Source of the DNA: Paenibacillus sp. cl123
GTDB taxonomy: Bacteria; Bacillota; Bacilli; Paenibacillales; NBRC-103111
Direction of reading: 5' to 3'
Assembly: GCF_900101595.1 (NCBI RefSeq)
Contig: NZ_FMYY01000002.1
Location: forward strand, 62,001 to 126,000
DNA length: 64,000 nt
The notes beneath the pieces are model-generated. The model ran no database searches. It was not told where the DNA came from and saw only the letters and a list, made by a program, of their open reading frames with translations. Below, one piece after another: positions 33,415-42,811 of this stretch. How positions within the stretch are numbered: position 1 is the first letter of the stretch; each line of letters starts with the position of its first letter. The position numbers were made by a program, and so were the translations under genes.

Positions 33415-34512
33415 ATGATCAAAGAGCTGGCGGTAAATCTGGGCGAGCGTTCCTATCCGATCTATATCGGCCAAGGACTGCTGCATGATATTGCAAGTTA
33501 TTTCGAAAAGCACGGCATATCCAAAGCTTCGCCCCTTCTGATCGTGACGGATACGCATGTGGCCGGTCATTATTTGCAGCCCGTGACCGAACGTCTGAAG
33601 GAAGCCGGCTTCCAGCCGGTATCCCATATCGTCGGTGCCGGGGAGAAGTCGAAGGCGCTGCGGGTGCTGGAAGAGGTTGTCACCACTTGTCTCGAAGCCG
33701 GACTGGACCGGAAGTCTGCGGTCGTGGCGCTGGGCGGCGGCGTGGTGGGCGATCTGGCCGGATTCGTGGCGGCCAGCTATATGCGCGGCGTCCGTTTCGT
33801 GCAGATCCCGACGACGATTCTGGCGCATGACAGCAGCGTCGGCGGCAAGGTGGCCGTCAATCATCCTCTGGCCAAGAACATTATCGGAGCGTTCTATCAG
33901 CCGGAGTTTGTCTTGTATGACACCTCGACCTTGCAGTCCTTGCCTGATCGCGATGTGCGCTCCGGGCTTGCCGAGATGATCAAGCACGGTCTGATCTGGG
34001 ATGCGGAGTTTGCGGCCTGGTGCGAGGACAACGCGGAGCGGCTGACCGGGCTTGATCCCGAAGCGCTCCAGTACGGCCTGTACAAGGGCTGCGGCGTGAA
34101 AGCGGCGGTCGTCTCGCAGGATGAACGGGAGAACGATCTGAGGGCGATTCTGAATCTGGGCCACACGATCGGCCATGCGCTGGAGGCGGTGGCAGGTTAC
34201 GGCGAGCTGATGCACGGGGAAGCGATCGCAATCGGGATGGTCGGCGCGTCTATGCTGTCGGTCAGATTGGGCAATCCGGAGCATATTCATACGGTAACCG
34301 AACGGATATTCCGGAGGTTCGGACTTCCGGTACGCATACCCGTCCATTACGATACGGATGCGATCATGTCCGCGATGATGCATGACAAGAAGTTCAAGGA
34401 AGGCCGGATGGTCTATATTGTGCCGACGGAGATCGGCCGGGTGGAGATTAATAAAAACGTGTCCGCAGAGCTCGTCAGAGACATCGTGGAGCGGCTAAAA
34501 CAGGAGGATTGA
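33415..34512 (+). CDS. aroB: 3-dehydroquinate synthase
   Basis: AroB makes 3-dehydroquinate from DAHP, the second shikimate step, with NAD and a divalent metal. The 365-residue protein has GGGVVGDLAGF, the QIPTTILAHDSSVGGK active-site segment, GLAEMIKHGLI and the metal-binding LNLGHTIGHALE with HGEAI. It lies between aroC and aroH with short gaps, so it is in their operon. Confidence 0.97.
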   Translation: MIKELAVNLGERSYPIYIGQGLLHDIASYFEKHGISKASPLLIVTDTHVAGHYLQPVTERLKEAGFQPVSHIVGAGEKSKALRVLEEVVTTCLEAGLDRKSAVVALGGGVVGDLAGFVAASYMRGVRFVQIPTTILAHDSSVGGKVAVNHPLAKNIIGAFYQPEFVLYDTSTLQSLPDRDVRSGLAEMIKHGLIWDAEFAAWCEDNAERLTGLDPEALQYGLYKGCGVKAAVVSQDERENDLRAILNLGHTIGHALEAVAGYGELMHGEAIAIGMVGASMLSVRLGNPEHIHTVTERIFRRFGLPVRIPVHYDTDAIMSAMMHDKKFKEGRMVYIVPTEIGRVEINKNVSAELVRDIVERLKQED

Positions 34513-34515
34513 CCG

Positions 34516-34893
34516 ATGTTCGTACGGGGAATTCGCGGAGCGATTACGGTAGAGCACAATGAGGAGAAAGAGATTTTGGACGCGACGATCGAGCTGCTTA
34601 ACCAGATCGTTCAGGAGAACGGCATCGTACCGGAAGAGATTGCGAACGTCTTCGTAACGGTGACGCAGGATTTGACGGCGACCTTCCCGGCCCGGGCTAT
34701 CCGTCAGATGGAAGGCTGGGAGCTGGTGCCCTTGATGTGTTCGGTGGAAATTCCGGTGGAAGGCGGACTGCCTCGCTGTATCCGGCTGATGGTGACCGTC
34801 AATACCGAGAAAAAACAATCCGAGATTCATCATGTGTATCTCCGGGAAGCGATGCGTTTGCGGCCCGATTTATCGAATTTGACAAACGCATAG
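34516..34893 (+). CDS. aroH: Chorismate mutase, AroH class
   Basis: AroH rearranges chorismate to prephenate, feeding tyrosine and phenylalanine. The 125-residue protein is of the trimeric pseudo-alpha/beta-barrel class: VRGIRGAITVEHN at the N-terminus, VTQDLTATFPARAIR and VPLMCSVEIPV with the active-site Cys region. Its stop codon lies inside the spacer of the trp promoter, so trp transcription begins just past aroH. Confidence 0.96.
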   Translation: MFVRGIRGAITVEHNEEKEILDATIELLNQIVQENGIVPEEIANVFVTVTQDLTATFPARAIRQMEGWELVPLMCSVEIPVEGGLPRCIRLMVTVNTEKKQSEIHHVYLREAMRLRPDLSNLTNA

Positions 34894-34908
34894 CTGAGGT
34901 AGTATAGT
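34879..34908 (+). promoter_or_regulatory. trp operon promoter
   Basis: TTGACA (34879-34884), an 18-bp spacer and TATAGT (34903-34908) overlap the end of aroH. Predicted transcription starts near 34915, giving a leader of about 310 nt before trpE. Confidence 0.75.
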
Positions 34909-34919
34909 GATCTTCAACG

Positions 34920-34985
34920 AGCCTGTGAGAGTCACGGGCTGTGAGCAGAGTAGAGCAGAGTATAGTTCAGTAGAGATGAGCAGAG
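34920..34985 (+). promoter_or_regulatory. TRAP-binding site and 5' hairpin of the trp leader
   Basis: A 5' hairpin (AGCCTGTGA 34920-34928, loop GAG, TCACGGGCT 34932-34940) is followed by nine NAG triplets at exact 5-nt spacing, starting at 34943, 34948, 34953, 34958, 34963, 34968, 34973, 34978 and 34983. Seven are GAG, one is UAG (34963) and one is CAG (34968). Two-nucleotide spacers are the optimum for the TRAP ring. Further GAG/UAG triplets occur at 35011, 35014, 35018 and 35028. The layout matches the Bacillus trp leader, which also has a 5' hairpin ahead of its repeats. Confidence 0.9.
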
Positions 34986-35137
34986 TTTGGCAGGTTGATT
35001 TGACCGATGTGAGGAGTTAGTCTGTGCGAGGCGTAACGGCATATGTATTTTATTTTTTTGCGCGCAGATTTCCCGGACAGCTACCGGTTTAACAGTAAAC
35101 CATGCCATCAGCGTACGATCCCTACTGAAACATCGCC

Positions 35138-35165
35138 GCCTCTACCTTGCGTAGAGGCTTTTTTT
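35138..35165 (+). terminator. Attenuator terminator of the trp leader
   Basis: GCCTCTAC-CTTGC-GTAGAGGC is a perfect 8-bp stem followed by seven T residues. The left arm (CTCTAC) can instead pair with GTAGAG inside the TRAP site (34950-34955 or 34970-34975), or with GTAGAGG at the trpE ribosome binding site (35210-35216). Confidence 0.9.
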
Positions 35166-35226
35166 ATTGAACTGGTTTATATGTGAGAAGCAGAGTCCGC
35201 CGCGGACGAGTAGAGGAGAGATGAAG

Positions 35227-36768
35227 ATGTATACACCGGAAGCCCAAGAAGTGATTCGGCTGGCCAAAACGTATAACCTGATTCCCGTTGTGCGCACGTT
35301 GATGGCCGATACGGAAACCCCGATTCGCGTATTCCAGCATTTCTATGAGGAGAAACGCTCCTTCCTGCTGGAAAGCGTCGAGGGCGGAGTCAAGTGGGCG
35401 CGCTACTCCTTTATCGGGACGGACCCGTTCATGATGTTCCGCGCCAAGCAGGGCGAGACGATTATCGAAGGACCGGAAGGCACGCGAGTGGTGCGGGAAA
35501 AGCCGCTGGAGGTGCTGAAGGCTTATCTGCGCGATTACCGCAGCCCTTCGCTTCCCGGGCTGCCGCGCTTCACCGGGGGAGCCGTCGGCTTCTTCGGCTA
35601 CGATCTGCTGCAGTACTACGAGAAGCTGCCGGCTCATCGCCATGACGATCTGCAAATGAATGACGTGGAATTCATGTTCTGCGATCAAGTTATCGTATTC
35701 GACCATTTCAAGCAGCAACTGAAGGTCATCGCCAATGTGCATGTGCCGCAGCACGGAACCGATGCGGATATTGCGGCCGCTTATGAAGCGACCTGCGCGA
35801 AGATCGAAGCGACGATCGAACGTCTAAAGCGTCCGCTGCCGACGCTGTCCATGTCGCACCGCGCCATTCCGGACGATGTGCCGCTGGGCGAGATCAAGTC
35901 CAATTTGACCAAGGAACAATATATCGGCAACGTGGAGAAGGCCAAGGAGTACATCCGCTCGGGCGATATATTCCAGGTGGTGCTGTCGCAGCGCTTCGAG
36001 ATCGAGACGGACGTTTCCCCGCTGCAGGTGTACCGGATATTGCGGACGCTGAATCCTTCTCCTTATATGTACGTGCTGAAGATGGACGATCAGGTCATCG
36101 TCGGCACGTCCCCTGAGCTGCTCGTCCGGGTGGAGGACGAGAAGGTGGAAACCCGGCCGATCGCCGGCACAAGGCCGCGGGGCAAGACGCCGGAAGAGGA
36201 TGCGGCGATGGAAAAAGAGCTGCTGGCAGACGAAAAGGAGCGCGCCGAGCATCTGATGCTGGTCGATCTCGGACGCAACGATATTGGCCGCGTCTCGGAA
36301 TTCGGCACGGTGAAATGCGATACGTTTATGGAGATCGAGCGCTATTCCCACGTGATGCACATCGTGTCCAACGTTTCCGGCAAGCTGGCTCCCAACAAGG
36401 ATTTCTACGATGCCTTTATCTCTTGTCTCCCGGCAGGCACGGTATCGGGAGCGCCGAAGCTGAGAGCGATGGAAATTATCGCCGAGCTGGAGAATGAAGC
36501 GCGCGGCGCTTATGCGGGAGCGATCGGTTACCTGGGCTTCTCCGGCAATCTGGATACGTGCATCACGATCCGAACGATCATCTTCAAAAACGGCAAAGCC
36601 TACGTACAGGCGGGAGCAGGCATTGTATGGGACTCGGTGCCGGAGAGCGAATATCAGGAGACTGTAAACAAGTCGATGGGCATGCTGAAGGCGATCCGCG
36701 TGGCGGAGGCGGTGTTCGCTCCGAAAGCGCGCGAGCTGGCGGTTACGAATCACGATTATTACGAGTAG
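35227..36768 (+). CDS. trpE: Anthranilate synthase component I
   Basis: TrpE makes anthranilate from chorismate, with ammonia supplied by a glutamine amidotransferase subunit. The 513-residue protein has the LLES feedback motif near residue 42, the SGDIFQVVLSQRF block, IAGTRPRG, LGRNDIGRV and AGAGIVWDSVPE of the chorismate-binding family. I chose ATG 35227, 8 nt after GAGGAG; the ATG at 35221 is too close to that site. No trpG is present in this operon, so the amidotransferase must be shared with folate synthesis, as in Bacillus. Confidence 0.96.
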   Translation: MYTPEAQEVIRLAKTYNLIPVVRTLMADTETPIRVFQHFYEEKRSFLLESVEGGVKWARYSFIGTDPFMMFRAKQGETIIEGPEGTRVVREKPLEVLKAYLRDYRSPSLPGLPRFTGGAVGFFGYDLLQYYEKLPAHRHDDLQMNDVEFMFCDQVIVFDHFKQQLKVIANVHVPQHGTDADIAAAYEATCAKIEATIERLKRPLPTLSMSHRAIPDDVPLGEIKSNLTKEQYIGNVEKAKEYIRSGDIFQVVLSQRFEIETDVSPLQVYRILRTLNPSPYMYVLKMDDQVIVGTSPELLVRVEDEKVETRPIAGTRPRGKTPEEDAAMEKELLADEKERAEHLMLVDLGRNDIGRVSEFGTVKCDTFMEIERYSHVMHIVSNVSGKLAPNKDFYDAFISCLPAGTVSGAPKLRAMEIIAELENEARGAYAGAIGYLGFSGNLDTCITIRTIIFKNGKAYVQAGAGIVWDSVPESEYQETVNKSMGMLKAIRVAEAVFAPKARELAVTNHDYYE

Positions 36769-36818
36769 CCGCTGTGCCGGCGGCTTGACACTCAGCCAAG
36801 GAGAGGGGATAGAAGGTC

Positions 36819-37865
36819 ATGACGGAATCGGTGAAATTGACGGTCCAGCATGCTGTTCAGCAGCTCATCGGCATGCAGCATCTGACCCGGGCGGAAGCGC
36901 GTGATGTGATGGACGTGATTATGGAGGGCGGCGCGACCCAGACGCAGATCGGCGCGCTGCTGACCGCTTTGCGGATGAAAGGCGAGACGATTGAGGAGAT
37001 TGCGGGCTTCGCCGAAACGATGCGCGCCAAATCGTGCCGCGTCGTGGCCGAGCAGTTCAACCTGCTGGACACTTGCGGGACGGGCGGCGACGGTTCGGAC
37101 ACGTTCAACATCTCGACCACGGCCGCCATCGTGGCGGCCGCGGGCGGCATCCGGGTGGCGAAGCACGGCAACCGGGCGATGTCCAGCAAGAGCGGCAGCG
37201 CGGATGTGCTGGAGGCGCTTGGCGTCAACATCCAGCTGAACCAGCAGCAGGCGGCCGCATGCCTGAAGGAGACGGGCATTTGCTTCATGTTCGCCCAGCT
37301 GTATCACCAGTCGATGAGGCATGTGGCGGCATCAAGGCGGGAGCTTGGCTTCCGCACGGTGTTTAATCTGCTCGGTCCTCTGACGAACCCCGCCGGAGCC
37401 GACCGCCAGGTGCTCGGCATCTTCGACCGCGGCAAGACGGAGACGATCGCGCACGTCATGCAGGCGCTGGGCGTCAAGCGCGCGCTTGTCGTCGCCAGCC
37501 ATGACGGGCTGGACGAGATCAGCATCTCGGATGCCACTCAGGTGACCGAGCTGAAGGACGGAGAAATCCGCACGACGGAAATTACTCCGGAGGAGCTCGG
37601 CCTGCAGCGGTATGCGATGAAAGAAGTGATAGGCGGCGATGCGGCGGTGAATGCGGCAATCGTCCATGAGATATTCGGTGGCGCCCGGGGGGCCTGCCGG
37701 GATATCGTGTTGGCCAACGCAGGGGCCTGCTTCTACGTCACAGGCAAGGCGGATACGCTGCTCGACGGCGTGAAGCTGGCGGCTGAGACGATAGACAGCG
37801 GCCGCGCGGCGGCGAAGCTGGAGCAGTTAGTTCAATGTACGGGAGAGTTGAGCCATGTTTCTTGA
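36819..37865 (+). CDS. trpD: Anthranilate phosphoribosyltransferase
   Basis: TrpD joins anthranilate to PRPP. The 348-residue protein has the helical N-terminal domain, the PRPP-binding DTCGTGGDGSDTFNIST loop, KHGNRAMSSKSGSADVLEALG and FNLLGPLTNPA. It is 50 bp after trpE and overlaps trpC by 11 bp. Confidence 0.97.
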   Translation: MTESVKLTVQHAVQQLIGMQHLTRAEARDVMDVIMEGGATQTQIGALLTALRMKGETIEEIAGFAETMRAKSCRVVAEQFNLLDTCGTGGDGSDTFNISTTAAIVAAAGGIRVAKHGNRAMSSKSGSADVLEALGVNIQLNQQQAAACLKETGICFMFAQLYHQSMRHVAASRRELGFRTVFNLLGPLTNPAGADRQVLGIFDRGKTETIAHVMQALGVKRALVVASHDGLDEISISDATQVTELKDGEIRTTEITPEELGLQRYAMKEVIGGDAAVNAAIVHEIFGGARGACRDIVLANAGACFYVTGKADTLLDGVKLAAETIDSGRAAAKLEQLVQCTGELSHVS

Positions 37866-38688
37866 TCGCATAGTAGCAATGAAGCAAGAAGAGGTCGCCC
37901 TGCTCCGCGCATCGGTGTCCATCGCCGAGCTGGAGCGCCGGATTGCCGATATGCCCGCTTGCCTGGGCTTCGAGCGCGCCTTGGGCGCCGGGCGTAAACG
38001 CCCGATGGGGCTGATCGCCGAGGTGAAGAAGGCGTCCCCGTCCAAGGGATTGATCCGGGAAGATTTCGAGCCGGTATCGCTGGCGGCTCAATACGAGCGC
38101 GCCGGAGCGGACTGCATCTCCGTTCTGACGGATGTGCAGTACTTCCAGGGAGCCAACGACTATTTAACCCGTGTCAGAGAGGCTGTGAACGTGCCTTTGC
38201 TGCGCAAGGATTTCACGATAGATCCTCATCAGATTTACGAAGCCCGCGCTATCGGCGCGGATGCGATATTGCTGATCGCGGCGATTTTGACCACGGCGCA
38301 GATGCGCGAGTTTCAGTCGATTGCCCGCTCGATCGGCCTGGATGTGCTGATCGAGGTTCATGACCGCGAGGAGCTTGAGCGCGTGCTGGAGCTGGGGCCG
38401 TCGATGGTCGGCATCAACAACCGCAACCTGAAGACGTTCGTCACGGATCTGAAGACGACGGAGGAACTGGCCGCTTACATACCGGCGGGGGTAACGGTGG
38501 TCAGCGAAAGCGGGATTTCCCGGGCGGCGGAGATCGACTGGCTGAGATCGGTCGGCTCCCATGCCGTACTGGTCGGGGAACACTTTATGCGCCAGCCGGA
38601 TGTGAGCGAAGCCGTGCATGGACTGCTGGGGCCTCTTGCAGACGCTGAGCTTTCCGCTCAGGTTCAGGCTCAGGGGCAGGGCGAATAA
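37855..38688 (+). CDS. trpC: Indole-3-glycerol phosphate synthase
   Basis: TrpC closes the indole ring. The 277-residue TIM barrel shows LIAEVKKASPSKG, SVLTDVQYFQG, LRKDFTIDPHQIYEA, GINNRNLKTF and VSESGIS. The C-terminal tail (AQVQAQGQGE) is low complexity. It overlaps trpD and is followed 1 bp later by trpF. Confidence 0.97.
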   Translation: MFLDRIVAMKQEEVALLRASVSIAELERRIADMPACLGFERALGAGRKRPMGLIAEVKKASPSKGLIREDFEPVSLAAQYERAGADCISVLTDVQYFQGANDYLTRVREAVNVPLLRKDFTIDPHQIYEARAIGADAILLIAAILTTAQMREFQSIARSIGLDVLIEVHDREELERVLELGPSMVGINNRNLKTFVTDLKTTEELAAYIPAGVTVVSESGISRAAEIDWLRSVGSHAVLVGEHFMRQPDVSEAVHGLLGPLADAELSAQVQAQGQGE

Positions 38689-38689
38689 G

Positions 38690-39481
38690 ATGGCGCTGGT
38701 CAAAATATGCGGTCTGCTTACCCCGGAGCAGGCGGCTCAGACAGCCCGGCTTCCCGTCGATTATATCGGGCTTGTGTTTGCGCGCAGCAAGCGTCAGGTC
38801 AGCCCGGCACAGGCGGCCGAGCTGATCGCGGCGATCCGGCAGGAGAGCGGGGGCCGTCGAATCAAGGTGACGGGCGTGTTCGTCAATCCCGAGCTGGAGC
38901 AATTGGACGCGGTGATGCGGGAGGCGGCGCTGGATGTGCTTCAGCTGCACGGGCAGGAGCCGCCGGAATTTTGCCGGGCGGCGAAAGCCCGCTATGCTGG
39001 CGTGGAGGTGCTCAAGGCGGTATCGCTCAGTGCCGGATCTGCTTCAGGCAGTTCGCCGGCCGGCGCAGCCGGAGAGAATCAGGCCGAACCGACAATAACG
39101 GCAGCCGTAGAAGGAAGCCGGGCTCAAGCACTCCTCGCTGACAGCGGGCCGCAGACCGAAGCCGATCAGGCGGTTTACGCCCGGCTGAATCCTTATCTGG
39201 GCGCGATCGACGGCGTATTGCTGGACACGCTCGACCCCGTATATGGCGGAGGCTCCGGCCATGCATTTGACTGGAGCGCAATCCCGCCTTATCTCGCCTG
39301 GTGCCGCCAGGCCGGACTGCCGCTGCTGGTGGCCGGAGGACTGCAGCCGGGCAATGTGGGCGCTTTACTGGAGCGGTTCGCCCCAAGCGGCGTCGATGTG
39401 TCGAGCGGCGTGGAGACCGATGGAGTAAAAGATATATCGAAAATAACCAGGTTTGTCGAAAGGGTGAAATCAATTGTTTAA
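38690..39481 (+). CDS. trpF: Phosphoribosylanthranilate isomerase with an inserted segment
   Basis: TrpF isomerises phosphoribosylanthranilate. The catalytic Cys (KICGLL), [39 protein letters not shown] and LLVAGGL are present. At 263 residues it is about 45 longer than usual: an Ala/Ser/Gly-rich stretch at about residues 113-160 separates the LKAVSLS strand from VLLDT. The insertion has no stop or frame change and probably forms a surface loop. ATG 38690 is one base past the trpC stop. It overlaps trpB by 8 bp. Confidence 0.94.
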   Translation: MALVKICGLLTPEQAAQTARLPVDYIGLVFARSKRQVSPAQAAELIAAIRQESGGRRIKVTGVFVNPELEQLDAVMREAALDVLQLHGQEPPEFCRAAKARYAGVEVLKAVSLSAGSASGSSPAGAAGENQAEPTITAAVEGSRAQALLADSGPQTEADQAVYARLNPYLGAIDGVLLDTLDPVYGGGSGHAFDWSAIPPYLAWCRQAGLPLLVAGGLQPGNVGALLERFAPSGVDVSSGVETDGVKDISKITRFVERVKSIV

Positions 39482-40679
39482 CGGACCGGATGAGCAAGGC
39501 CGCTTCGGCAAATTCGGCGGGCGCTACGTACCCGAGACCCTGATGAATGCGCTGATCGAATTGGAGCATGCGTTCAAGACCTATACGAAGGAAGAGAAAT
39601 TCAAGGAGGAGCTGCATTACTGGCTTCACCGCTATTCGGGCCGTCCGACCTCGCTGTATTATGCGGGAAGGCTGACCGAGCATCTGGGCGGTGCGAAAAT
39701 ATATCTGAAACGCGAGGATTTGAACCATACAGGCGCTCACAAAATCAACAATGCGCTCGCTCAAGGACTGCTCGCCAAATGGATGGGCAAAAAGAAAATC
39801 ATCGCCGAAACCGGCGCAGGCCAGCACGGCGTCGCTACGGCGACTGTAGCCGCCTTGTTCGGCTTTGAATGCAAGGTGTTCATGGGCGAGGAAGACATCA
39901 AGCGCCAGCAGCTGAACGTATTTCGCATGAACCTGCTCGGCACGGAGGTTGTTCCCGTCACCTCGGGGACGCGGACGCTGAAGGACGCGTGCAACGAAAC
40001 GCTCCGTTATTGGGTCAGCCATGTTGAGGATACGTATTACATCCTCGGCTCTGCTACGGGACCGCATCCGTACCCGGTAATGGTGCGCGACTTCCAGCGC
40101 ATTATCGGGGACGAGTCGCGCAAGCAGATTTTGGAGCTGGAAGGAAGACTGCCGGATGCGGTCATTGCGGCTGTCGGAGGCGGCAGCAACGCGATCGGCA
40201 TGTTTTATCCGTTCGTGCAGGACGAGGGCGTCCGGCTGATCGGGGTAGAGGCCGCCGGTCACGGAATCGAGACGGATAAGCATGCGGCTACGATGACGCG
40301 CGGCACGACCGGCGTGTTCCAGGGCTCCTTCAGCTACCTGCTGCAGGATGAGCACGGCCAGGTCCAGGAGGCGCATTCGATCTCCGCCGGCCTGGATTAT
40401 CCGGGGATCGGACCCGAGCATTCGCATCTGAAGGATACGGGGCGTGCCGAATACGTGCCGATCTCGGATAAAGAAGCGCTTGACGCACTGCAGCTGCTCA
40501 GCCGTCAGGAGGGCATCATCCCTGCGCTGGAGAGCGCGCATGCGATTGCCGAAACGATCAAGCGGGCGCCGCAGATGGGCAAGGACCAGGTCATCGTCGT
40601 CAGCTTGTCCGGACGCGGCGACAAGGACGTGGAAGCGATCATGACTTATTTGGGGGGTTCTGCCAATGAATCGCACTGA
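39474..40679 (+). CDS. trpB: Tryptophan synthase beta subunit
   Basis: TrpB condenses indole with serine using pyridoxal phosphate. The 401-residue protein has the cofactor Lys in [39 protein letters not shown] and ALESAHA. It starts with TTG at 39474 after AAAGGGTG, overlapping the end of trpF. It overlaps trpA by 14 bp. Confidence 0.98.
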   Translation: MFNGPDEQGRFGKFGGRYVPETLMNALIELEHAFKTYTKEEKFKEELHYWLHRYSGRPTSLYYAGRLTEHLGGAKIYLKREDLNHTGAHKINNALAQGLLAKWMGKKKIIAETGAGQHGVATATVAALFGFECKVFMGEEDIKRQQLNVFRMNLLGTEVVPVTSGTRTLKDACNETLRYWVSHVEDTYYILGSATGPHPYPVMVRDFQRIIGDESRKQILELEGRLPDAVIAAVGGGSNAIGMFYPFVQDEGVRLIGVEAAGHGIETDKHAATMTRGTTGVFQGSFSYLLQDEHGQVQEAHSISAGLDYPGIGPEHSHLKDTGRAEYVPISDKEALDALQLLSRQEGIIPALESAHAIAETIKRAPQMGKDQVIVVSLSGRGDKDVEAIMTYLGGSANESH

Positions 40680-41490
40680 GCTGAATCGTATTGACCGGAA
40701 ATTCGCCGAGCTGCGCGAGAAGCGGCAGCCCGCATTCATTCCTTTTATTACGGTCGGAGACCCGGATCTGCGCACTACGGTCGACATCATCCATACGCTG
40801 GAGGAGGCCGGTGCGGCCATCGTCGAGCTGGGCGTGCCTTACTCCGATCCGCTGGCCGACGGCCCGGTCATTCAGCGCTCGTCCATGCGCGCGCTGAGCA
40901 GCCAGCGCATCTCGATTCTGGATTGCATCGAAGTGGCCCGGCAAGCGCGCAGTGAAGGCTGCGAGCTGCCGTTCATCTTGTTCACGTACTACAATCCGGT
41001 GCTGCAGACCGGATTCGATCGCTTGTTTCCGCTGCTGGAGGAGAGCGGCATCAGCGGTCTGATCATTCCCGATCTGCCGATGGAGGAAGACGAGGAGCTG
41101 CGCTCCGCCGCATTGGCCCGCGGCATCCATTTGATCCCGCTCGTCGCTCCGACCTCGAAGGAGCGCGTTCAGCGGATTGTCTCCCGCGCCAGCGGCTTCA
41201 TTTATTGCGTTTCATCGCTTGGCGTGACCGGGACCAGAACCGAGTTCCACACGGGCATCGATGAGTTTCTGGCCACGGTGAAAGCGTCCAGCGATGTGCC
41301 GATCGCCATCGGCTTCGGGATCTCAAGCCGGGAGCAGTTTGTCCGCTTCTCAGGCGTTTGTGACGGGATTGTAGTCGGCAGCGCGCTTGTCCGCAAAATC
41401 GAAGAGCTGCAGCCGCAGCTCACCGATCCGGCCACGAAGGAGGAAGGGCTTGCTCTGCTTCGCCGGTTCGTGCAGGAGATGATCTCTTAG
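40666..41490 (+). CDS. trpA: Tryptophan synthase alpha subunit
   Basis: TrpA cleaves indole-3-glycerol phosphate and passes indole to TrpB. The 274-residue TIM barrel has [11 protein letters not shown], the catalytic Glu in [25 protein letters not shown] and GFGISSREQ. It begins inside trpB after GGGGGG and is followed by a strong terminator, which ends the trp gene block. Confidence 0.97.
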   Translation: MNRTELNRIDRKFAELREKRQPAFIPFITVGDPDLRTTVDIIHTLEEAGAAIVELGVPYSDPLADGPVIQRSSMRALSSQRISILDCIEVARQARSEGCELPFILFTYYNPVLQTGFDRLFPLLEESGISGLIIPDLPMEEDEELRSAALARGIHLIPLVAPTSKERVQRIVSRASGFIYCVSSLGVTGTRTEFHTGIDEFLATVKASSDVPIAIGFGISSREQFVRFSGVCDGIVVGSALVRKIEELQPQLTDPATKEEGLALLRRFVQEMIS

Positions 41491-41513
41491 CCGTCCGCTA
41501 TCCTCATGCGGAA

Positions 41514-41550
41514 GAAATCCCCCGTGAATCCGATGATTCCGGGGGATTTC
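41514..41550 (+). terminator. Terminator after trpA
   Basis: GAAATCCCCC pairs with GGGGGATTTC, with an inner GAATC/GATTC stem. The T tract is short (TGTTACTT). Confidence 0.8.
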
Positions 41551-41710
41551 TGTTACTTGCGCCTCACTATTGTCGTCCTTCACCGCTTCACAGAAAAAAA
41601 TGGCTGGAACGGCTCTGCCAAATGAGGTAAAATGGTATCCGACTGTTTCCCTGTACATAGTCTAACGAGCATTTGTTCATCGAACCCATTTCAATGAGGT
41701 GACTACTAGC

Positions 41711-42811
41711 ATGCAGCCCAAAAAAAATATTGTGCATCTCCCGGTCTATCAGCCGGGCAAACCGATCGATGAAGTCAAACGCGAGCTTGGCTTGACCGAA
41801 GTCATCAAGCTGGCGTCCAATGAAAATCCGTTCGGCTGCTCGCCGAAGGCAAAGGAAGCGATCCTGGCGGCCGTTGAGCAGACGAGCATCTATCCGGACG
41901 GCGGAGCCGTGGAGCTGACCCAGGCAGTCGCGCAGGAGCTTGGCGTTCAGCCGAACCAGATCATCTTCGGCGCCGGCTCGGACGAGGTCATTTTGATGAT
42001 CGCGCGCGCTTTCCTGACGCCCGAGGACGAGACGATTACCGCATTTCCGACCTTCCCGCAGTACAAGCACAACGCTGAGGTCGAAGGCGCCAAGGTCATT
42101 GAAGTGCCGGTCGATGCGGACGGCAAGCATGACCTGAGTGCGATGCTGGCGAAGATTACGGACAAGACCAAGATCGTCTGGGTTTGCAATCCGAACAATC
42201 CGACAGGCACGATGCTGACAGCAAGCGAGATTACGTCTTTCCTGGACGCGGTGCCGGATCGGGTCATGGTCGTGCTTGACGAAGCGTATGTCGAGTATAA
42301 TGTCAGCGGACAATTCCCGGACAGCATCAAGCTGCTGGACAAATACAAAAACATCGTCGTGCTGCGCACGTTCTCGAAAATTTTCGGACTTGCTTCGCTG
42401 CGCATCGGATACGGGGTAGGGTCCGCGGAGCTGATCCGCTCTGTTAATCAGGTTCGCGAGCCTTTCAACACGACGACCTACGCGCAAAAGGCTGCGCTTG
42501 CTTCGGTTCGCGACACCGACTTCCTTGCATCTTGCCGCGAGGCCAATGCCAAAGGAATCGAGCAGCTGAAGTCCGCATTCGACGAGCTGGGGCTTTCCTA
42601 TTTTGACGCGCATGGCAACTTCGTCATGGTGGATGTGCAGCGTCCGGGCGGCGCCGTCTTCCAAAGCCTTCTTCGCCAAGGCATTATCGTGCGTCACGAT
42701 CCGAGCTGGGGTTATCCGACGAAAATCCGGGTAACGGTAGGCAGCGACGAGCAAAATGCCAAATTCCTGGACGCTCTCCGTCATACGCTGGGCGAAGTGA
42801 ACGCTTCATGA
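41711..42811 (+). CDS. hisC: Histidinol-phosphate aminotransferase
   Basis: HisC is a class II pyridoxal-phosphate aminotransferase. In Bacillus the copy at this locus serves histidine synthesis and also transaminates aromatic keto acids for tyrosine and phenylalanine. The 366-residue protein has KLASNENPFG, VWVCNPNNPTGT, LDEAYVEY and the cofactor Lys in RTFSKIFGLASLRIGYG. I chose ATG 41711, 9 nt after GAGGTG. It overlaps tyrA by 4 bp. Confidence 0.95.
   Translation: MQPKKNIVHLPVYQPGKPIDEVKRELGLTEVIKLASNENPFGCSPKAKEAILAAVEQTSIYPDGGAVELTQAVAQELGVQPNQIIFGAGSDEVILMIARAFLTPEDETITAFPTFPQYKHNAEVEGAKVIEVPVDADGKHDLSAMLAKITDKTKIVWVCNPNNPTGTMLTASEITSFLDAVPDRVMVVLDEAYVEYNVSGQFPDSIKLLDKYKNIVVLRTFSKIFGLASLRIGYGVGSAELIRSVNQVREPFNTTTYAQKAALASVRDTDFLASCREANAKGIEQLKSAFDELGLSYFDAHGNFVMVDVQRPGGAVFQSLLRQGIIVRHDPSWGYPTKIRVTVGSDEQNAKFLDALRHTLGEVNAS

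Noticed and set aside
34893..35226. T-box riboswitch in the trp leader
   Set aside because: No T-box sequence or specifier loop is visible; the phased GAG/UAG triplets and nearby mtrB explain control by TRAP instead.
39027..40820. 597-codon leftward open frame
   Set aside because: It lies antisense to trpF and trpB, which are certain. Long antisense frames are common in GC-rich coding sequence, and there is no ribosome binding site or recognisable product.
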